From NCBI GenBank assembly GCA_964558235.1, contig CAZLCK010000009.1, positions 1 through 39,466 on the forward strand: 39,466 bases of DNA, read 5' to 3'. The position numbers and the translations under genes are program-made. The notes beneath the pieces were generated by a model. The model was not told the origin of the DNA and ran no database searches. It saw only the letters and a list, made by a program, of their open reading frames with translations. Origin of the DNA: CAZLCK01 sp964558235 (GTDB lineage Bacteria > Actinomycetota > Coriobacteriia > Coriobacteriales > CADBOM01). Positions 25,467 through 33,977 of the stretch are shown here, in pieces (the stretch's first letter is position 1; every line of letters starts with the position of its first letter).

Positions 25467-26603
25467 CTAAACCTCCACGAAAGATCTATCGAAATCATAT
25501 CCACTCTCTTTAAGTTTTTTAATAAAGCTATCCAGATCACCCTCATCGGTCAAAACAAGATTTAGCATAGCCGAGCTTTCAGTTATATGCTCTATATCTA
25601 TCGATGCAATATTACAACCGCATTGCCCAGCAATAGATGTCACGTTGGCAATTACACCAACATGATTTTCCATAGAAATTCTGAGCATAGTAAGATTGCC
25701 AGATTTTGAACTCCACGTATTTGGAATGGACTTTCTAGTTTTAGATGCAGTTGCTAAAAACTTATTTAGCCTCTGTGCGTCGTTATCCCTTAGAATTTGC
25801 GAGATCTCAGATAAACTCTGAGAAATCTCAACGAGTGAATCTGAAACAATCTCTTTATTTGCAAGCAAAATATCTGTCCACAGATCTGGTGAGCCAGCCG
25901 CTATACGTGTTGAATCTTTAAAACCTCCAGCTGTTAGCCTAAAGATCTCTCCATTTTGATCGCTATGCTTAAGCGCAAGATTAACAAGAGCACCTGCTAC
26001 AACATGTGGAACATGGCTTGTAATCGCAACGATGTCGTCATGGACATATCTGTCGATACTGATTGTGCGAGCTCCAAGAGAAGTAAGTAGACTATGTAAT
26101 TGCAAAAACATCTCTTCATTAGTTTTTTCGTCTGGACATAAAATCCAGTACTTTCCAGCGAAAAGCGATGGTATAGCACCTTCTAGCCCATTAACCTCAC
26201 TGCCTGACATAGGATGTGATGGAATGAACCTCGAAACATCACCTAAGACCTCGTCTGCAACATTGCAGATCTCTGTTTTAGTTGAAGAGGTGTCTGTAAT
26301 ACATCCGCTATAGCCCGATTTTTCGACTCGCTCAAAAAATGCACGCGCAAACCTAGAAGGCATAGCCATAATTACCAAATCTAACTCGTTTGATGCAAGC
26401 AATTCATCAAGAGCTAGATCGTCTACTTGAAAAGCCCTTTTTACTAAAGAGGATTTTTCAGCTTGAATGCATGTCTGATAGTTGTTATCTGCGCCATATA
26501 TGTCGAGCTCAGTCGATTTATCTCTTGAGCACGCTGCTTTTAAGGCCATAGCAATAGATCCGCCAATAAGACCTAATCCAACTATTAAGATCGATCTAAA
26601 CAT
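25467..26603 (-). CDS. tyrA: Prephenate dehydrogenase with ACT domain
   Basis: A 378-residue TyrA. An N-terminal NAD(P)-binding fold begins ILIVGLGLIGGSIAMALK (G-x-G-x-x-G). The catalytic region has DTSSTKTEICNVADEV and IPSHPMSGSEVNGLEGA with the conserved His-Pro, then VAITSHVPHVVAGALVNLAL. A C-terminal ACT domain starts near residue 305 (ISMENHVGVIANVTSIAGQC), which points to tyrosine feedback control. It overlaps the cobU stop by one base (TAATG) and has a weak ribosome binding site, so translation probably depends on coupling. It is followed by aroA. Confidence 0.94.
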   Translation of the reverse strand: MFRSILIVGLGLIGGSIAMALKAACSRDKSTELDIYGADNNYQTCIQAEKSSLVKRAFQVDDLALDELLASNELDLVIMAMPSRFARAFFERVEKSGYSGCITDTSSTKTEICNVADEVLGDVSRFIPSHPMSGSEVNGLEGAIPSLFAGKYWILCPDEKTNEEMFLQLHSLLTSLGARTISIDRYVHDDIVAITSHVPHVVAGALVNLALKHSDQNGEIFRLTAGGFKDSTRIAAGSPDLWTDILLANKEIVSDSLVEISQSLSEISQILRDNDAQRLNKFLATASKTRKSIPNTWSSKSGNLTMLRISMENHVGVIANVTSIAGQCGCNIASIDIEHITESSAMLNLVLTDEGDLDSFIKKLKESGYDFDRSFVEV

Positions 26604-27196
26604 TAGTCTTCAGGCCAATGCGCGTAATTTGGAAGTGACTTAATATCTATCAATTTCCCACAGACAACAAGATAAGCACTATCTGCGTGCTCGACTAGAC
26701 TTCTATTTGCAATGCCTAAAACATCTCGGAAAAACCTAGCTGAATCATGGATTGGATCTAATCCCCCGCCAACCTCATTGGTTACAACGATCGTATCGCC
26801 CTGACGTGCTGCTAGATTAGAGAGCAGCTCCACAAAAGCCTTGATGATTGCAGCCTCGCCCGAATCGACGATCGAATCCCCAGCGGCCTCGTAGAGTGAG
26901 TCATGCCACATGATCAAAGACTCAAGATATCCATCCAAGCAGTCGATCAGCAAAAGATCGTTATCTGGAACTTTCTCCAACCATTTTGGATCGGTTCTGG
27001 CCTCAATGGTATTGAAGGATTCTGGACGCTCGCGCCTTGCTTTCTCAATCGCACGAAGCGCATCAGCTCCGCCCTCTCTATCACCAAATGTCACAAAAGA
27101 AACGCTATATCCTAAAGCTTCACGGGATAAAGCCAAAGAGACAGCAGCTCTAGATTTGCCACACCTAGCTCCACCTGTAAAAACTACTAGTGCCAT
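26603..27196 (-). CDS. cobU: Adenosylcobinamide kinase/guanylyltransferase
   Basis: A 197-residue CobU-family protein, which phosphorylates adenosylcobinamide and transfers GMP to it during B12 nucleotide-loop assembly. The P-loop is VVFTGGARCGKSRAAVSLAL, where many relatives have GGARSGKS; the second conserved block reads VVTNEVGGGLDPIHDSARFF and then IANRSLVEHADSAYLVVCGK. The frame is open to an ATG at 27256, but the ATG at 27196 has AAGGAGG eleven bases upstream and places the P-loop near the N-terminus, as in other CobU proteins. No cobS, cobT or cobC is in the window, and its neighbours (rluB, tyrA) are unrelated. Confidence 0.88.
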   Translation of the reverse strand: MALVVFTGGARCGKSRAAVSLALSREALGYSVSFVTFGDREGGADALRAIEKARRERPESFNTIEARTDPKWLEKVPDNDLLLIDCLDGYLESLIMWHDSLYEAAGDSIVDSGEAAIIKAFVELLSNLAARQGDTIVVTNEVGGGLDPIHDSARFFRDVLGIANRSLVEHADSAYLVVCGKLIDIKSLPNYAHWPED

Positions 27197-27278
27197 AAGA
27201 AAAGTTGCCTCCTTGTATGAATAAAAAGTCTTCGACTTTTCTTCTATCAAAATCAAATATATTTCGGCTTAATCTAAG

Positions 27279-27305
27279 TTGAGTTTACTACCTTGAGTTT
27301 ACTAC
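27279..27305. repeat. 14-bp tandem duplication at the rluB stop codon
   Basis: TTGAGTTTACTAC occurs at 27279-27291 and again at 27293-27305, a unit of 14 bases with one spacer base. The second copy contains the rluB stop codon (27302-27304). It looks like a recent slippage duplication in the 100-base spacer between rluB and the cobU start. Confidence 0.7.
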
Positions 27306-28123
27306 TTAGTTGAATCACTCACAGCTTCTTTGAGACTCTCTATTTCTTCAGTTGTTAGTTTTCTATATTTCCCCTCTTCAAGATCACCTAGATATATGGA
27401 GCCGAATGCTTTTCTGTGAAGCTTTAAAACAGGATGCCCAACGTGCTCAAACATGCGCTTTACTTGGCGTTTTCTTCCCTCGGTAAGTGATATTTCAACC
27501 AAAGAAGCTAACTCGGCACCATAATTTATCTGCTCTATCACGCGAACTTTTGCAGGCAATGTCATTCCGTCGTCAAGCAACACACCATCGCATAATGCAT
27601 TGATATCCTCGCTTAAAAGGGTGCCCTTAATAATAGCTTCATAGACTTTCATAACATGGTGAGCTGGACTTAAAAGCCTATGTGATATCTCGCCATCTGT
27701 TGAAAAAAGTAGAAGTCCTGTTGTGTCCATATCTAGACGCCCAACAGGAAAAAGCCCTGGATAATCTTTGATGGGAACAAGCTGAGCAACCGTCTTTCGC
27801 GCGTGAGGATCTTTCATAGTGCTCACATAACCAGCTGGTTTGTTTAACATTATCCAGACTTTATCATCTTGCCATTTGATGAAGATGTCATCGACTTCAA
27901 CAATATCAACTAGCGGATCGACCTTAAAACCAAGCTCTGTGACTACTCTACCATTGACCTTGACACGACCTGCTGTCATAAGATTTTCTGACCCGCGTCT
28001 AGAGGCAACACCAGCTCGTGCTAAAAACTTTTGCAGTCGCATCGGTCTATCATGTTCATCACGAAATTCTGGTGGAAGTGCTTTTGTGCTCTCAAGCTTG
28101 TATGAACGCTTATTCGAGCTCAT
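27302..28123 (-). CDS. rluB: RluB/RsuA-type rRNA pseudouridine synthase
   Basis: A 273-residue pseudouridine synthase. An S4 RNA-binding domain is near residues 27-85 (MRLQKFLARAGVASRRGSEN and GRVKVNGRVVTELGF). The catalytic domain has VWIMLNKPAGYVSTMKDPHA, the active-site aspartate in VGRLDMDTTGLLLFSTDGE, and TEGRKRQVKRMFEHVGHPV. It modifies 23S or 16S rRNA; RluB is favoured by the genomic position next to scpB, which is conserved in many bacteria. ATG overlaps the scpB stop by 14 bases and lacks a strong ribosome binding site, so coupling is likely. Confidence 0.92.
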   Translation of the reverse strand: MSSNKRSYKLESTKALPPEFRDEHDRPMRLQKFLARAGVASRRGSENLMTAGRVKVNGRVVTELGFKVDPLVDIVEVDDIFIKWQDDKVWIMLNKPAGYVSTMKDPHARKTVAQLVPIKDYPGLFPVGRLDMDTTGLLLFSTDGEISHRLLSPAHHVMKVYEAIIKGTLLSEDINALCDGVLLDDGMTLPAKVRVIEQINYGAELASLVEISLTEGRKRQVKRMFEHVGHPVLKLHRKAFGSIYLGDLEEGKYRKLTTEEIESLKEAVSDSTK

Positions 28124-28751
28124 CTGTTAGTTCGCCATCTTCATTAAATGGTAAAAAGTCATCCTCATCACCGTTTTCATCCAATGAAACAACGGCAGTG
28201 CTAGACAATCTCTCCACGATCAACTGTCTAGTCTCCTCATTAGCAGCAAAGTCTTCTAGGGGTGGAAGATGTTTGATGGATTTAAGACCAAATTTCTCCA
28301 AAAATGCACGTGTTGTCGCATAGAGAATAGGCTGACCAACACTGTCATCACGACCGGCCTCGCGAACAAGACCCTTATCGACTAGCGAAGAAATTACAGC
28401 ATCGGAGTTAACCCCCCTGATAGCCGAGACCGTTGCACGTGTAGCTGGTTGGTTATATGCGATAACAGCTAGCGCTTCAAGAGCGGCTTGTGAGAGCTTT
28501 TGAGTATCCCATGACAAAACATACTTCTCGATAAGATCGTGATATGCAGGATGAGTATATAAACGCCAACCACCAGCAACTTCTCGAAGCTGAATGCCAC
28601 GCTCTTGTTCATCGTATTCAGCGGCCATTTCGACGAGACACTGATCAACCTCTCCGATCGAAACCTCAAGCATATCTGCCAGTTTTGGAGTTGTTACAGG
28701 CTCATCACTAACAAATAGAATCGCCTCAATAGCGCCTTTAATCTCTGTCAT
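28110..28751 (-). CDS. scpB: Segregation and condensation protein B
   Basis: A 213-residue ScpB, the winged-helix kleisin-associated subunit of the SMC-ScpAB condensin. The core EIKGAIEAILFVSDEPVTTP, WRLYTHPAYHDLIEKYV, SQAALEALAVIAYNQPATR and IRGVNSDAVISSLVDKGLV is fully conserved. The tail is acidic (DENGDEDDFLPFNEDGELTDE). The frame opens at an ATG at 28769, but ATG at 28751 has GGAAGAG seven bases upstream and gives the usual N-terminus. It overlaps scpA by 14 bases. Confidence 0.93.
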   Translation of the reverse strand: MTEIKGAIEAILFVSDEPVTTPKLADMLEVSIGEVDQCLVEMAAEYDEQERGIQLREVAGGWRLYTHPAYHDLIEKYVLSWDTQKLSQAALEALAVIAYNQPATRATVSAIRGVNSDAVISSLVDKGLVREAGRDDSVGQPILYATTRAFLEKFGLKSIKHLPPLEDFAANEETRQLIVERLSSTAVVSLDENGDEDDFLPFNEDGELTDELE

Positions 28752-29613
28752 CAGATGCTCTTCCGTCATTGTCTATTGATACTGATAGATCATTATCGTC
28801 ATATTCTTTTTTAGCGTCTGTCTCTTCGCTGCCATCCATATCGGGAATATCAGCAAATTCATTCCATTTTGAAGGATCGATATAATCAATATTGATCGGG
28901 CTTTTTGAATCAGCTTGATTAAGATCGATCATACCTCGTTTATACATCTCTAAAATTGCTAGAAATGAAACAACAATATGAACTGTATCCCTACTTTCTT
29001 CTAGTATTTCATCGAAGGTGATATGTCGCTTTTCTCTCATCACCTTTGTTATCGAGTCCACATAGGTTTCAACAGCAATAGGCTTAGCAGCGATATGTTT
29101 GGCGTCAAGCAAAAAAGTTTCGCGTTTAGCCATAAGCGAGGCGCAGACAACTGCAAGCCCCTCAAGCGCAACACCCTCTAGATAGTCAGGCAAAAGTCCT
29201 AAAAACTCTGGATCTGGACCAACTTGTCGAGGATGCATCATCGATTCATTTTGCATCCTAGAATCTAACATCCAAGCGATGCGCTTAAATTGATAATAGG
29301 TCAAAACACGCTCGGCCAAAAGATCGGCAGCCTGCTCAAGAGTAAGTTTTTCGAGTTCATCGCCATCTTCTGAGGACGGCTCCTCAGAGGGCAAAAGCGC
29401 CTTGGCCTTCATCGAAAGCAACGTAGAAGCAACGATCAAAAATTCGCTAGCAACATCTAAATCAAGCTCTTGCATCTCCTCAACATACTCTAAATACTGA
29501 TCTGCGATCTCAGAAATAGAGATCGATCCGATCTTGACCTTTTGCTGCGTAACTAAAGCTAGCAACAACTCAAAAGGCCCTTCAAATGACTCAATTTTTA
29601 CACGATAAGACAT
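28738..29613 (-). CDS. scpA: Segregation and condensation protein A
   Basis: A 291-residue kleisin, ScpA, which bridges the SMC head domains. The N-terminal helical part begins VKIESFEGPFELLLALVTQQ and continues ISISEIADQYLEYVEEMQEL, then ASEFLIVASTLLSMKAKALL. The C-terminal winged helix contains RHITFDEILEESRDTVHIVV and VSFLAILEMYKRGMIDLNQA. A long acidic tail (about 50 residues, Asp/Glu/Ser-rich) follows. GGAG lies six bases before ATG. It precedes scpB, and smc itself is not in the window. Confidence 0.94.
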   Translation of the reverse strand: MSYRVKIESFEGPFELLLALVTQQKVKIGSISISEIADQYLEYVEEMQELDLDVASEFLIVASTLLSMKAKALLPSEEPSSEDGDELEKLTLEQAADLLAERVLTYYQFKRIAWMLDSRMQNESMMHPRQVGPDPEFLGLLPDYLEGVALEGLAVVCASLMAKRETFLLDAKHIAAKPIAVETYVDSITKVMREKRHITFDEILEESRDTVHIVVSFLAILEMYKRGMIDLNQADSKSPINIDYIDPSKWNEFADIPDMDGSEETDAKKEYDDNDLSVSIDNDGRASDDRD

Positions 29614-29659
29614 TAACTACTCCAAGCTAATTGCACTTAAATCATGCGAATCATCCGTA

Positions 29660-30715
29660 TTAGTCCATGGTGATATGCACAGCATCTCTAACTCTTTTTA
29701 GAGTTTCTTTTGCATGTGGACGAGCCTTCTTGGCGCCCTCGCGCAAAACATTTGCTGCATATCCATCGATAGAACCGATTTCGCGTCTCTTTTCCTCAAA
29801 CTCTGCAAAATAGTCGACCAGATCTTGTGCAAAAGCTTTCTTATGAGCAACGCATCCGCAATTTGCACATCTGCAATCACTATCCCACTGAGAAATATCA
29901 TCTGGATTTCCTATTAGCTTATGAATTTGATGCAAAGGACAAATATCAGGATTTCCTGGATCTGTCTTCCTTTGCCTTGCAGGATCTGTCATACAAGACA
30001 TCGCTTTAGAGCGCATTTCATCTGGAGTATCTGAGATAAAGATGGAATTTCCATAGCTCTTAGACATCTTTCTGCCATCAAGTCCTGGAACCTTTGCGCC
30101 TCCAGTCGTAGAAATAATGGCCTGCGGCTCAAGTAAGATCTGCTCAATAATCTCTTCGCCACTGCCATCAGTTGCCATCTCGTGCTTTCCATAGGTGTAA
30201 TTAAAACGTCTTGCGATCTCGCGTGCAAATTCTAGATGAGGAGCTTGATCCTCTCCAACAGGAACACCTTTAGCATCCATAATCAAAATGTCAGTCGCCA
30301 TCAAAAGCGGATACTCGAAAAATCCAACGTTGTTCAGGTCTTTGTCAGAGATTTGCTGTTGCTGCTCCTTATATGTTGGAACCCTCTCAAGCCATGACAT
30401 CGGTGTAATCATCGCCAAATACAGGGTGATCTCAGCAACTTCTGGAATATCAGATTGCCTATAGATGATGCACTTTTCTGGATCAATTCCGGCGGCAATC
30501 CAATCTAAAACCATCTCTTCAGTAAATTGTGGAATACAGCTTGTGTCTGCCCACTCGCTCGTAAAAGCGTGCCAGTCTGCAACAAAAAAGAAACTTTCGT
30601 ACTTCTCTTGCATCTCTTTCATGGTTTGAAGATTGCCAAACCAATGTCCAAGATGGAGCTTTCCAGTTGGTCTGTAACCAGTAAGTATTCTTATCTGTTC
30701 CAAGCCTGATTCCAT
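29660..30715 (-). CDS. trpS: Tryptophanyl-tRNA synthetase with altered Cys/His cluster
   Basis: A 351-residue class I synthetase that charges tRNA-Trp. HLGH is at residues 21-24 and KMSKS at 216-220. Between the catalytic domain and the C-terminal anticodon-binding helices is a cysteine cluster: C259 (NPDICPLHQIHK), C281, C283, C286, C288 and H291 (DCRCANCGCVAHKKAF). Some bacterial TrpRS proteins (Thermotoga type) bind a [4Fe-4S] cluster through Cys-x22-Cys-x6-Cys-x2-Cys. Here the same stretch reads Cys-x21-Cys-x6-Cys-x2-His, with two additional cysteines. ATG has AAGGGGA nine bases upstream. No T-box or trp-type leader is evident in the 66 bases before it. Confidence 0.96.
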   Translation of the reverse strand: MESGLEQIRILTGYRPTGKLHLGHWFGNLQTMKEMQEKYESFFFVADWHAFTSEWADTSCIPQFTEEMVLDWIAAGIDPEKCIIYRQSDIPEVAEITLYLAMITPMSWLERVPTYKEQQQQISDKDLNNVGFFEYPLLMATDILIMDAKGVPVGEDQAPHLEFAREIARRFNYTYGKHEMATDGSGEEIIEQILLEPQAIISTTGGAKVPGLDGRKMSKSYGNSIFISDTPDEMRSKAMSCMTDPARQRKTDPGNPDICPLHQIHKLIGNPDDISQWDSDCRCANCGCVAHKKAFAQDLVDYFAEFEEKRREIGSIDGYAANVLREGAKKARPHAKETLKRVRDAVHITMD

Positions 30716-30781
30716 CGGATATTTCCCCTTCTTTCCTATTGTTTAAAAGTACTTTGTACCAAAATCGCATTCCAAAAAAAA

Positions 30782-31441
30782 TCACATTCCAAAAAGCATA
30801 TATGCAATTGAGCCTGCTGTGTTATTCAAGTACCAACTTATTGGATTTACGTTAATGAGCATCGGAATAATAATCAAAACAATCATAAGGATTGGTAGAG
30901 AATATTGCTGAATCGAATAATACTTAGCTAAAGCGCGATCGCTGAGGAAAATGGCGATGATAGAAGATCCATCTAATGGTGGTATTGGCAACAGGTTAAA
31001 AAACATCAAGTAAAGGTTGATTAGCGAGAAGTAAAAAGAGATCGAATAGATCCACCATACCACTTCATAATTGCTAGCATTAACAATTGATGTCATGATC
31101 AGTCCAACGAGCGCGCCCACTAAAGCCATCAAAAAATTAGCAATAGGGCCTGCAAGTCCTGTTAAAAGCTCGCCAATTCGTATGTTTTTAAAATATGTTG
31201 GATTATAAGGAACTGGCTTTGCATATCCAAAGACCGGTAGTCCCAGAGCAGCTAAAACTAAAGGCAGTAAAACAGTGCCGAATGGGTCGATATGCTTTAG
31301 AGGGTTCAGTGAGAGCCTTCCCATGCGCTTTGCAGTTGGGTCTCCCAGCTTGTGAGCGACAAATCCATGTGCGCATTCATGCACTATAACCGCAGGTATA
31401 AAACACAAGATACTGACTAAGGTCCAAATTGAAAGGTTCAT
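30782..31441 (-). CDS. M50-family membrane zinc metalloprotease
   Basis: A 219-residue site-2-protease-like protein. The zinc motif HECAHGFVAHKLGDPTAKR (HExxH at residues 21-25) is embedded in the first helix, and the third zinc ligand is in LLPIPPLDGSSIIAI, with about five hydrophobic segments in all. It matches the small stand-alone M50 group without PDZ or CBS domains. Such proteins cut transmembrane substrates; the target is unknown. ATG lies 33 bases after the ABC-F gene, in a long minus-strand run, and trpS follows after 66 bases. Confidence 0.92.
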   Translation of the reverse strand: MNLSIWTLVSILCFIPAVIVHECAHGFVAHKLGDPTAKRMGRLSLNPLKHIDPFGTVLLPLVLAALGLPVFGYAKPVPYNPTYFKNIRIGELLTGLAGPIANFLMALVGALVGLIMTSIVNASNYEVVWWIYSISFYFSLINLYLMFFNLLPIPPLDGSSIIAIFLSDRALAKYYSIQQYSLPILMIVLIIIPMLINVNPISWYLNNTAGSIAYMLFGM

Positions 31442-31473
31442 CTCTTATTAATCCCTCGATTTATCCTAAAAAG

Positions 31474-33564
31474 TTATTGGCTTTCTTCAAGTGTTGAAAG
31501 CTTATACTCCATGATCTCACTAACTTCTATCCACTCTTGTTCTAATTTATCAATTTCATGCTTGATATCATTGTACTCAAAAGCTATTTCTTTCGATTTT
31601 ACTTCGTCTTTATACAAACTCTCATCTGCCATCAGCTGCATAAGCTCATCTCGCCTTGCTGTAAGATTTTCAAGTCTTGAATCGATCTCAGCAATGCGCT
31701 TCGTCTCTTCTCTTATTAGAGCAGATCTTTTGTTTCTAAGCTCAGCTTCAGCACGTTTTTGCTCCTTTGTGCGTCTTTGTTGGGGGCGTCTTTGTTGGGG
31801 AGATTCTTTTTGTATATCTGGACTCTTCTGTTTTGCCTCGCCTTTTTGAGCAGACTTACCATTAGAAGTAGCAGTTGCAAAAGTAGATGCAGAGTTTTTC
31901 TGTGAGTCTCTTTTGTTTATTGAACTATGAGTGGTCAAATCATCGGCGTTATCATATTCGCCTTCGGTCTTTGATAAGAAATAGTCGTAATCTCCATCAA
32001 AAATTGAAAGTTGACCAGATTCAACGTGGATAATCTTATTAGCCACAGATCTAATCAAATGTCTGTCATGGCTAATCAAAACTAATGTTGCCTCAAATTC
32101 TGCTAGAGCTTGAGACAAAACTTCAACACTTGATATATCCAAATGATTTGTCGGCTCATCTAGACAAAGTAGAGATGTTGGCCTTACTAACATCTTTGCA
32201 AGAGCTAGCCTACACTTTTCTCCACCAGATAGAACAGAGACCTTCTTATCAGCGTTACTATCGGAAAATAAAAAAGCTCCTAATAATGTTCTAACCTCTG
32301 ATATCGTCCAACCAGGCGCAACGGAATCAAGTTCTTCAAAAACTGTATTTTTTGGGTTGAGATGTTCAAGTTGATGCTGGCTAAAATAAGAGATGCCGAC
32401 ATTGTAACCGAGATCAATATTTCCAGAATCTGGTTTTATTTCACCCGCTATCATCTTTAAAAGCGTAGACTTACCAGCACCATTGGGACCTACTAGAGCA
32501 ATTTTTTCGCCACGATAGATAGTTAAATCTAGACCATCATAGACAACATTTTTACCATAGGCCTTCTTAACATTTTCAAATCTTATAACTCTCTCGCCGC
32601 TTCGCGGAGGCGAAGGGAATCTGAAATGGATCTTTTTGGCTCTACTGGGAACAGTTATTCGCTCAATTTTTTCGAGTTTTTTTACTCTGTCCTGAACTTG
32701 TTTGGCTTTAGTTGCCTTATATCTAAATTTCTCGATAAAGGCCTCCATGCGCTCTATCTCAGCCTTTTGAGCCGCAGCCTGTGCTTCAAGCTGCTCAATT
32801 CTTCTGCTACGTTGTGTCTCATAGGAAGAGTAATTGCCCTTGTAGATATAAAATTTTGGATCGTCGAGCTCCAAAATGTTATTGACCATCTCATCCATAA
32901 AATCGCGATCATGGCTGACTAAAATCACAGCACCACCATATGAACGCAGATAAGACTCCAACCAGCGAACAGACTCTAGGTCGAGATGATTTGTTGGCTC
33001 ATCTAGCAAAAGCAGATCGACTTGGCGCATCAATAGCTTCGCTAGCGCAATACGCATCTGCCAACCACCAGAAAACTCCTCGCAATTCTGCTCCATCTGT
33101 TCTTCGTTAAAACCCAGACCAGACAGAATCGAACGTGCTCTAGACTCAATGGAGTATCCATCGGCTCTCTCAAAAGCCTCTCTTGCTCGAGCATATTCAT
33201 TTAAAAGTTGCTCAAGAATCTCGTCATCGCTGCACTTTGAAATCTCATCTTCTAAACGAGTCATCTTTGCGCTTTGATTTAGGATCTCTTGCACTCCAGT
33301 CAAAACTTCATCCAATACCGAAATGCCAATGCCAAGATCGATAGATTCTTGTTCCATATATCCAACGCTGCATCCCTTCGAAAGGATAACTTGTCCGCCA
33401 TCAGAGCTTTCAATCCCAGCAATAATCCTTAAAAGCGTTGTTTTGCCAGCTCCATTAGGGCCAACTAAAGCAAATCTATCGGTCGCATTTACCAGAAAAG
33501 AAACATCTTTAAATAAGATATTTCCTCCAAAAGACTTTGAGATGTTTTGGACTTGAAGAATCAA
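31474..33564 (-). CDS. ABC-F family ATPase (ribosome-associated type)
   Basis: A 696-residue protein with two ABC cassettes and no membrane segments. Walker A motifs are GPNGAGKT (residues 35-42) and GPNGAGKS; signatures are FSGGWQMRIALA and LSGGEKCRLALAK; both Walker B regions end LLDEPTNHLDL or CLDEPTNHLDI. The inter-cassette linker is coiled-coil rich (QLEAQAAAQKAEIERMEAFI), and the C-terminal 160 residues are Lys/Glu-rich with a repeated QRR stretch, likely a coiled-coil tail. ABC-F proteins bind the ribosomal E site; whether this one gives antibiotic resistance or serves general translation cannot be told. Start is TTG with AAGGCGG upstream. It heads the 21-kb minus-strand run. Confidence 0.93.
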   Translation of the reverse strand: MILQVQNISKSFGGNILFKDVSFLVNATDRFALVGPNGAGKTTLLRIIAGIESSDGGQVILSKGCSVGYMEQESIDLGIGISVLDEVLTGVQEILNQSAKMTRLEDEISKCSDDEILEQLLNEYARAREAFERADGYSIESRARSILSGLGFNEEQMEQNCEEFSGGWQMRIALAKLLMRQVDLLLLDEPTNHLDLESVRWLESYLRSYGGAVILVSHDRDFMDEMVNNILELDDPKFYIYKGNYSSYETQRSRRIEQLEAQAAAQKAEIERMEAFIEKFRYKATKAKQVQDRVKKLEKIERITVPSRAKKIHFRFPSPPRSGERVIRFENVKKAYGKNVVYDGLDLTIYRGEKIALVGPNGAGKSTLLKMIAGEIKPDSGNIDLGYNVGISYFSQHQLEHLNPKNTVFEELDSVAPGWTISEVRTLLGAFLFSDSNADKKVSVLSGGEKCRLALAKMLVRPTSLLCLDEPTNHLDISSVEVLSQALAEFEATLVLISHDRHLIRSVANKIIHVESGQLSIFDGDYDYFLSKTEGEYDNADDLTTHSSINKRDSQKNSASTFATATSNGKSAQKGEAKQKSPDIQKESPQQRRPQQRRTKEQKRAEAELRNKRSALIREETKRIAEIDSRLENLTARRDELMQLMADESLYKDEVKSKEIAFEYNDIKHEIDKLEQEWIEVSEIMEYKLSTLEESQ

Positions 33565-33730
33565 GCGTTTTTCCGCCTTAGAAAATTCATTAATTTGTAA
33601 ATTAAACTTGTGTGAATAGATATCTTAAACTATTAGATAGCTTTGGATTTAATCTTGCCTCCCCTTGGCGTTTTTTGATAGGCCATCCGGTGGTAATCAG
33701 GTAAGTGAGGTTAAATATTTTGGATTTGGA

Positions 33731-33740
33731 TGCTAAAATC
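33731..33740 (+). promoter_or_regulatory. Probable -10 region of the tRNA-Val promoter
   Basis: TGCTAAAATC holds an extended -10 (TG-N-TAAAAT). TTAAAT (33711-33716) lies 17 bases upstream as a possible -35. The same 10-mer occurs at 39141-39150 before the other tRNA gene. The predicted leader of about 85-90 bases to the tRNA contains direct repeats of TTCGTTAGC (33747-33755, 33760-33768) and a tandem TTACCTGCTA (33774-33793). Confidence 0.45.
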
Positions 33741-33773
33741 ACATCTTCGTTAGCACATTTTCGTTAGCTAAAG

Positions 33774-33793
33774 TTACCTGCTATTACCTGCTA
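33774..33793. repeat. Tandem 10-bp repeat in the tRNA-Val leader
   Basis: TTACCTGCTA occurs twice in direct tandem, without a spacer, 37 bases before the tRNA-Val gene. Confidence 0.7.
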
Positions 33794-33829
33794 ACTCATT
33801 GATTTTGCTCGACTTATTTTAAGTAAAAA

Positions 33830-33904
33830 GGGCGATTAGCTCAGGGGGAGAGCGCTGCCTTCACACGGCAGAGGTCACTGGTTCGAAACCAGTATCGCCC
33901 ACCA
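33830..33904 (+). tRNA. tRNA-Val (anticodon CAC)
   Basis: A 75-base gene with encoded CCA. The acceptor stem GGGCGAT pairs with ATCGCCC, the D stem is GCTC/GAGC with a short loop, the anticodon stem CTGCC/GGCAG holds the loop TTCACAC with anticodon CAC, and the T arm is CTGGTTCGAAACCAG. It reads GUG codons. It stands alone, divergent from the ABC-F gene. Confidence 0.95.
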
Positions 33905-33977
33905 TTTTATGGATGCGCGTAGTAGAGCTCAACTTCTCTAGATTTTACAGATAACATAGTTCCTAAAATCAATATGG

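Noticed and set aside
30716..30781. T-box or trp leader before trpS
   Set aside because: Only 66 bases are available and no T-box consensus or tandem Trp codons are present.
33655..33680. GCC-TCCCCTT-GGC followed by TTTTTT as a terminator
   Set aside because: The stem is only three pairs, and there is no upstream plus-strand gene to terminate.
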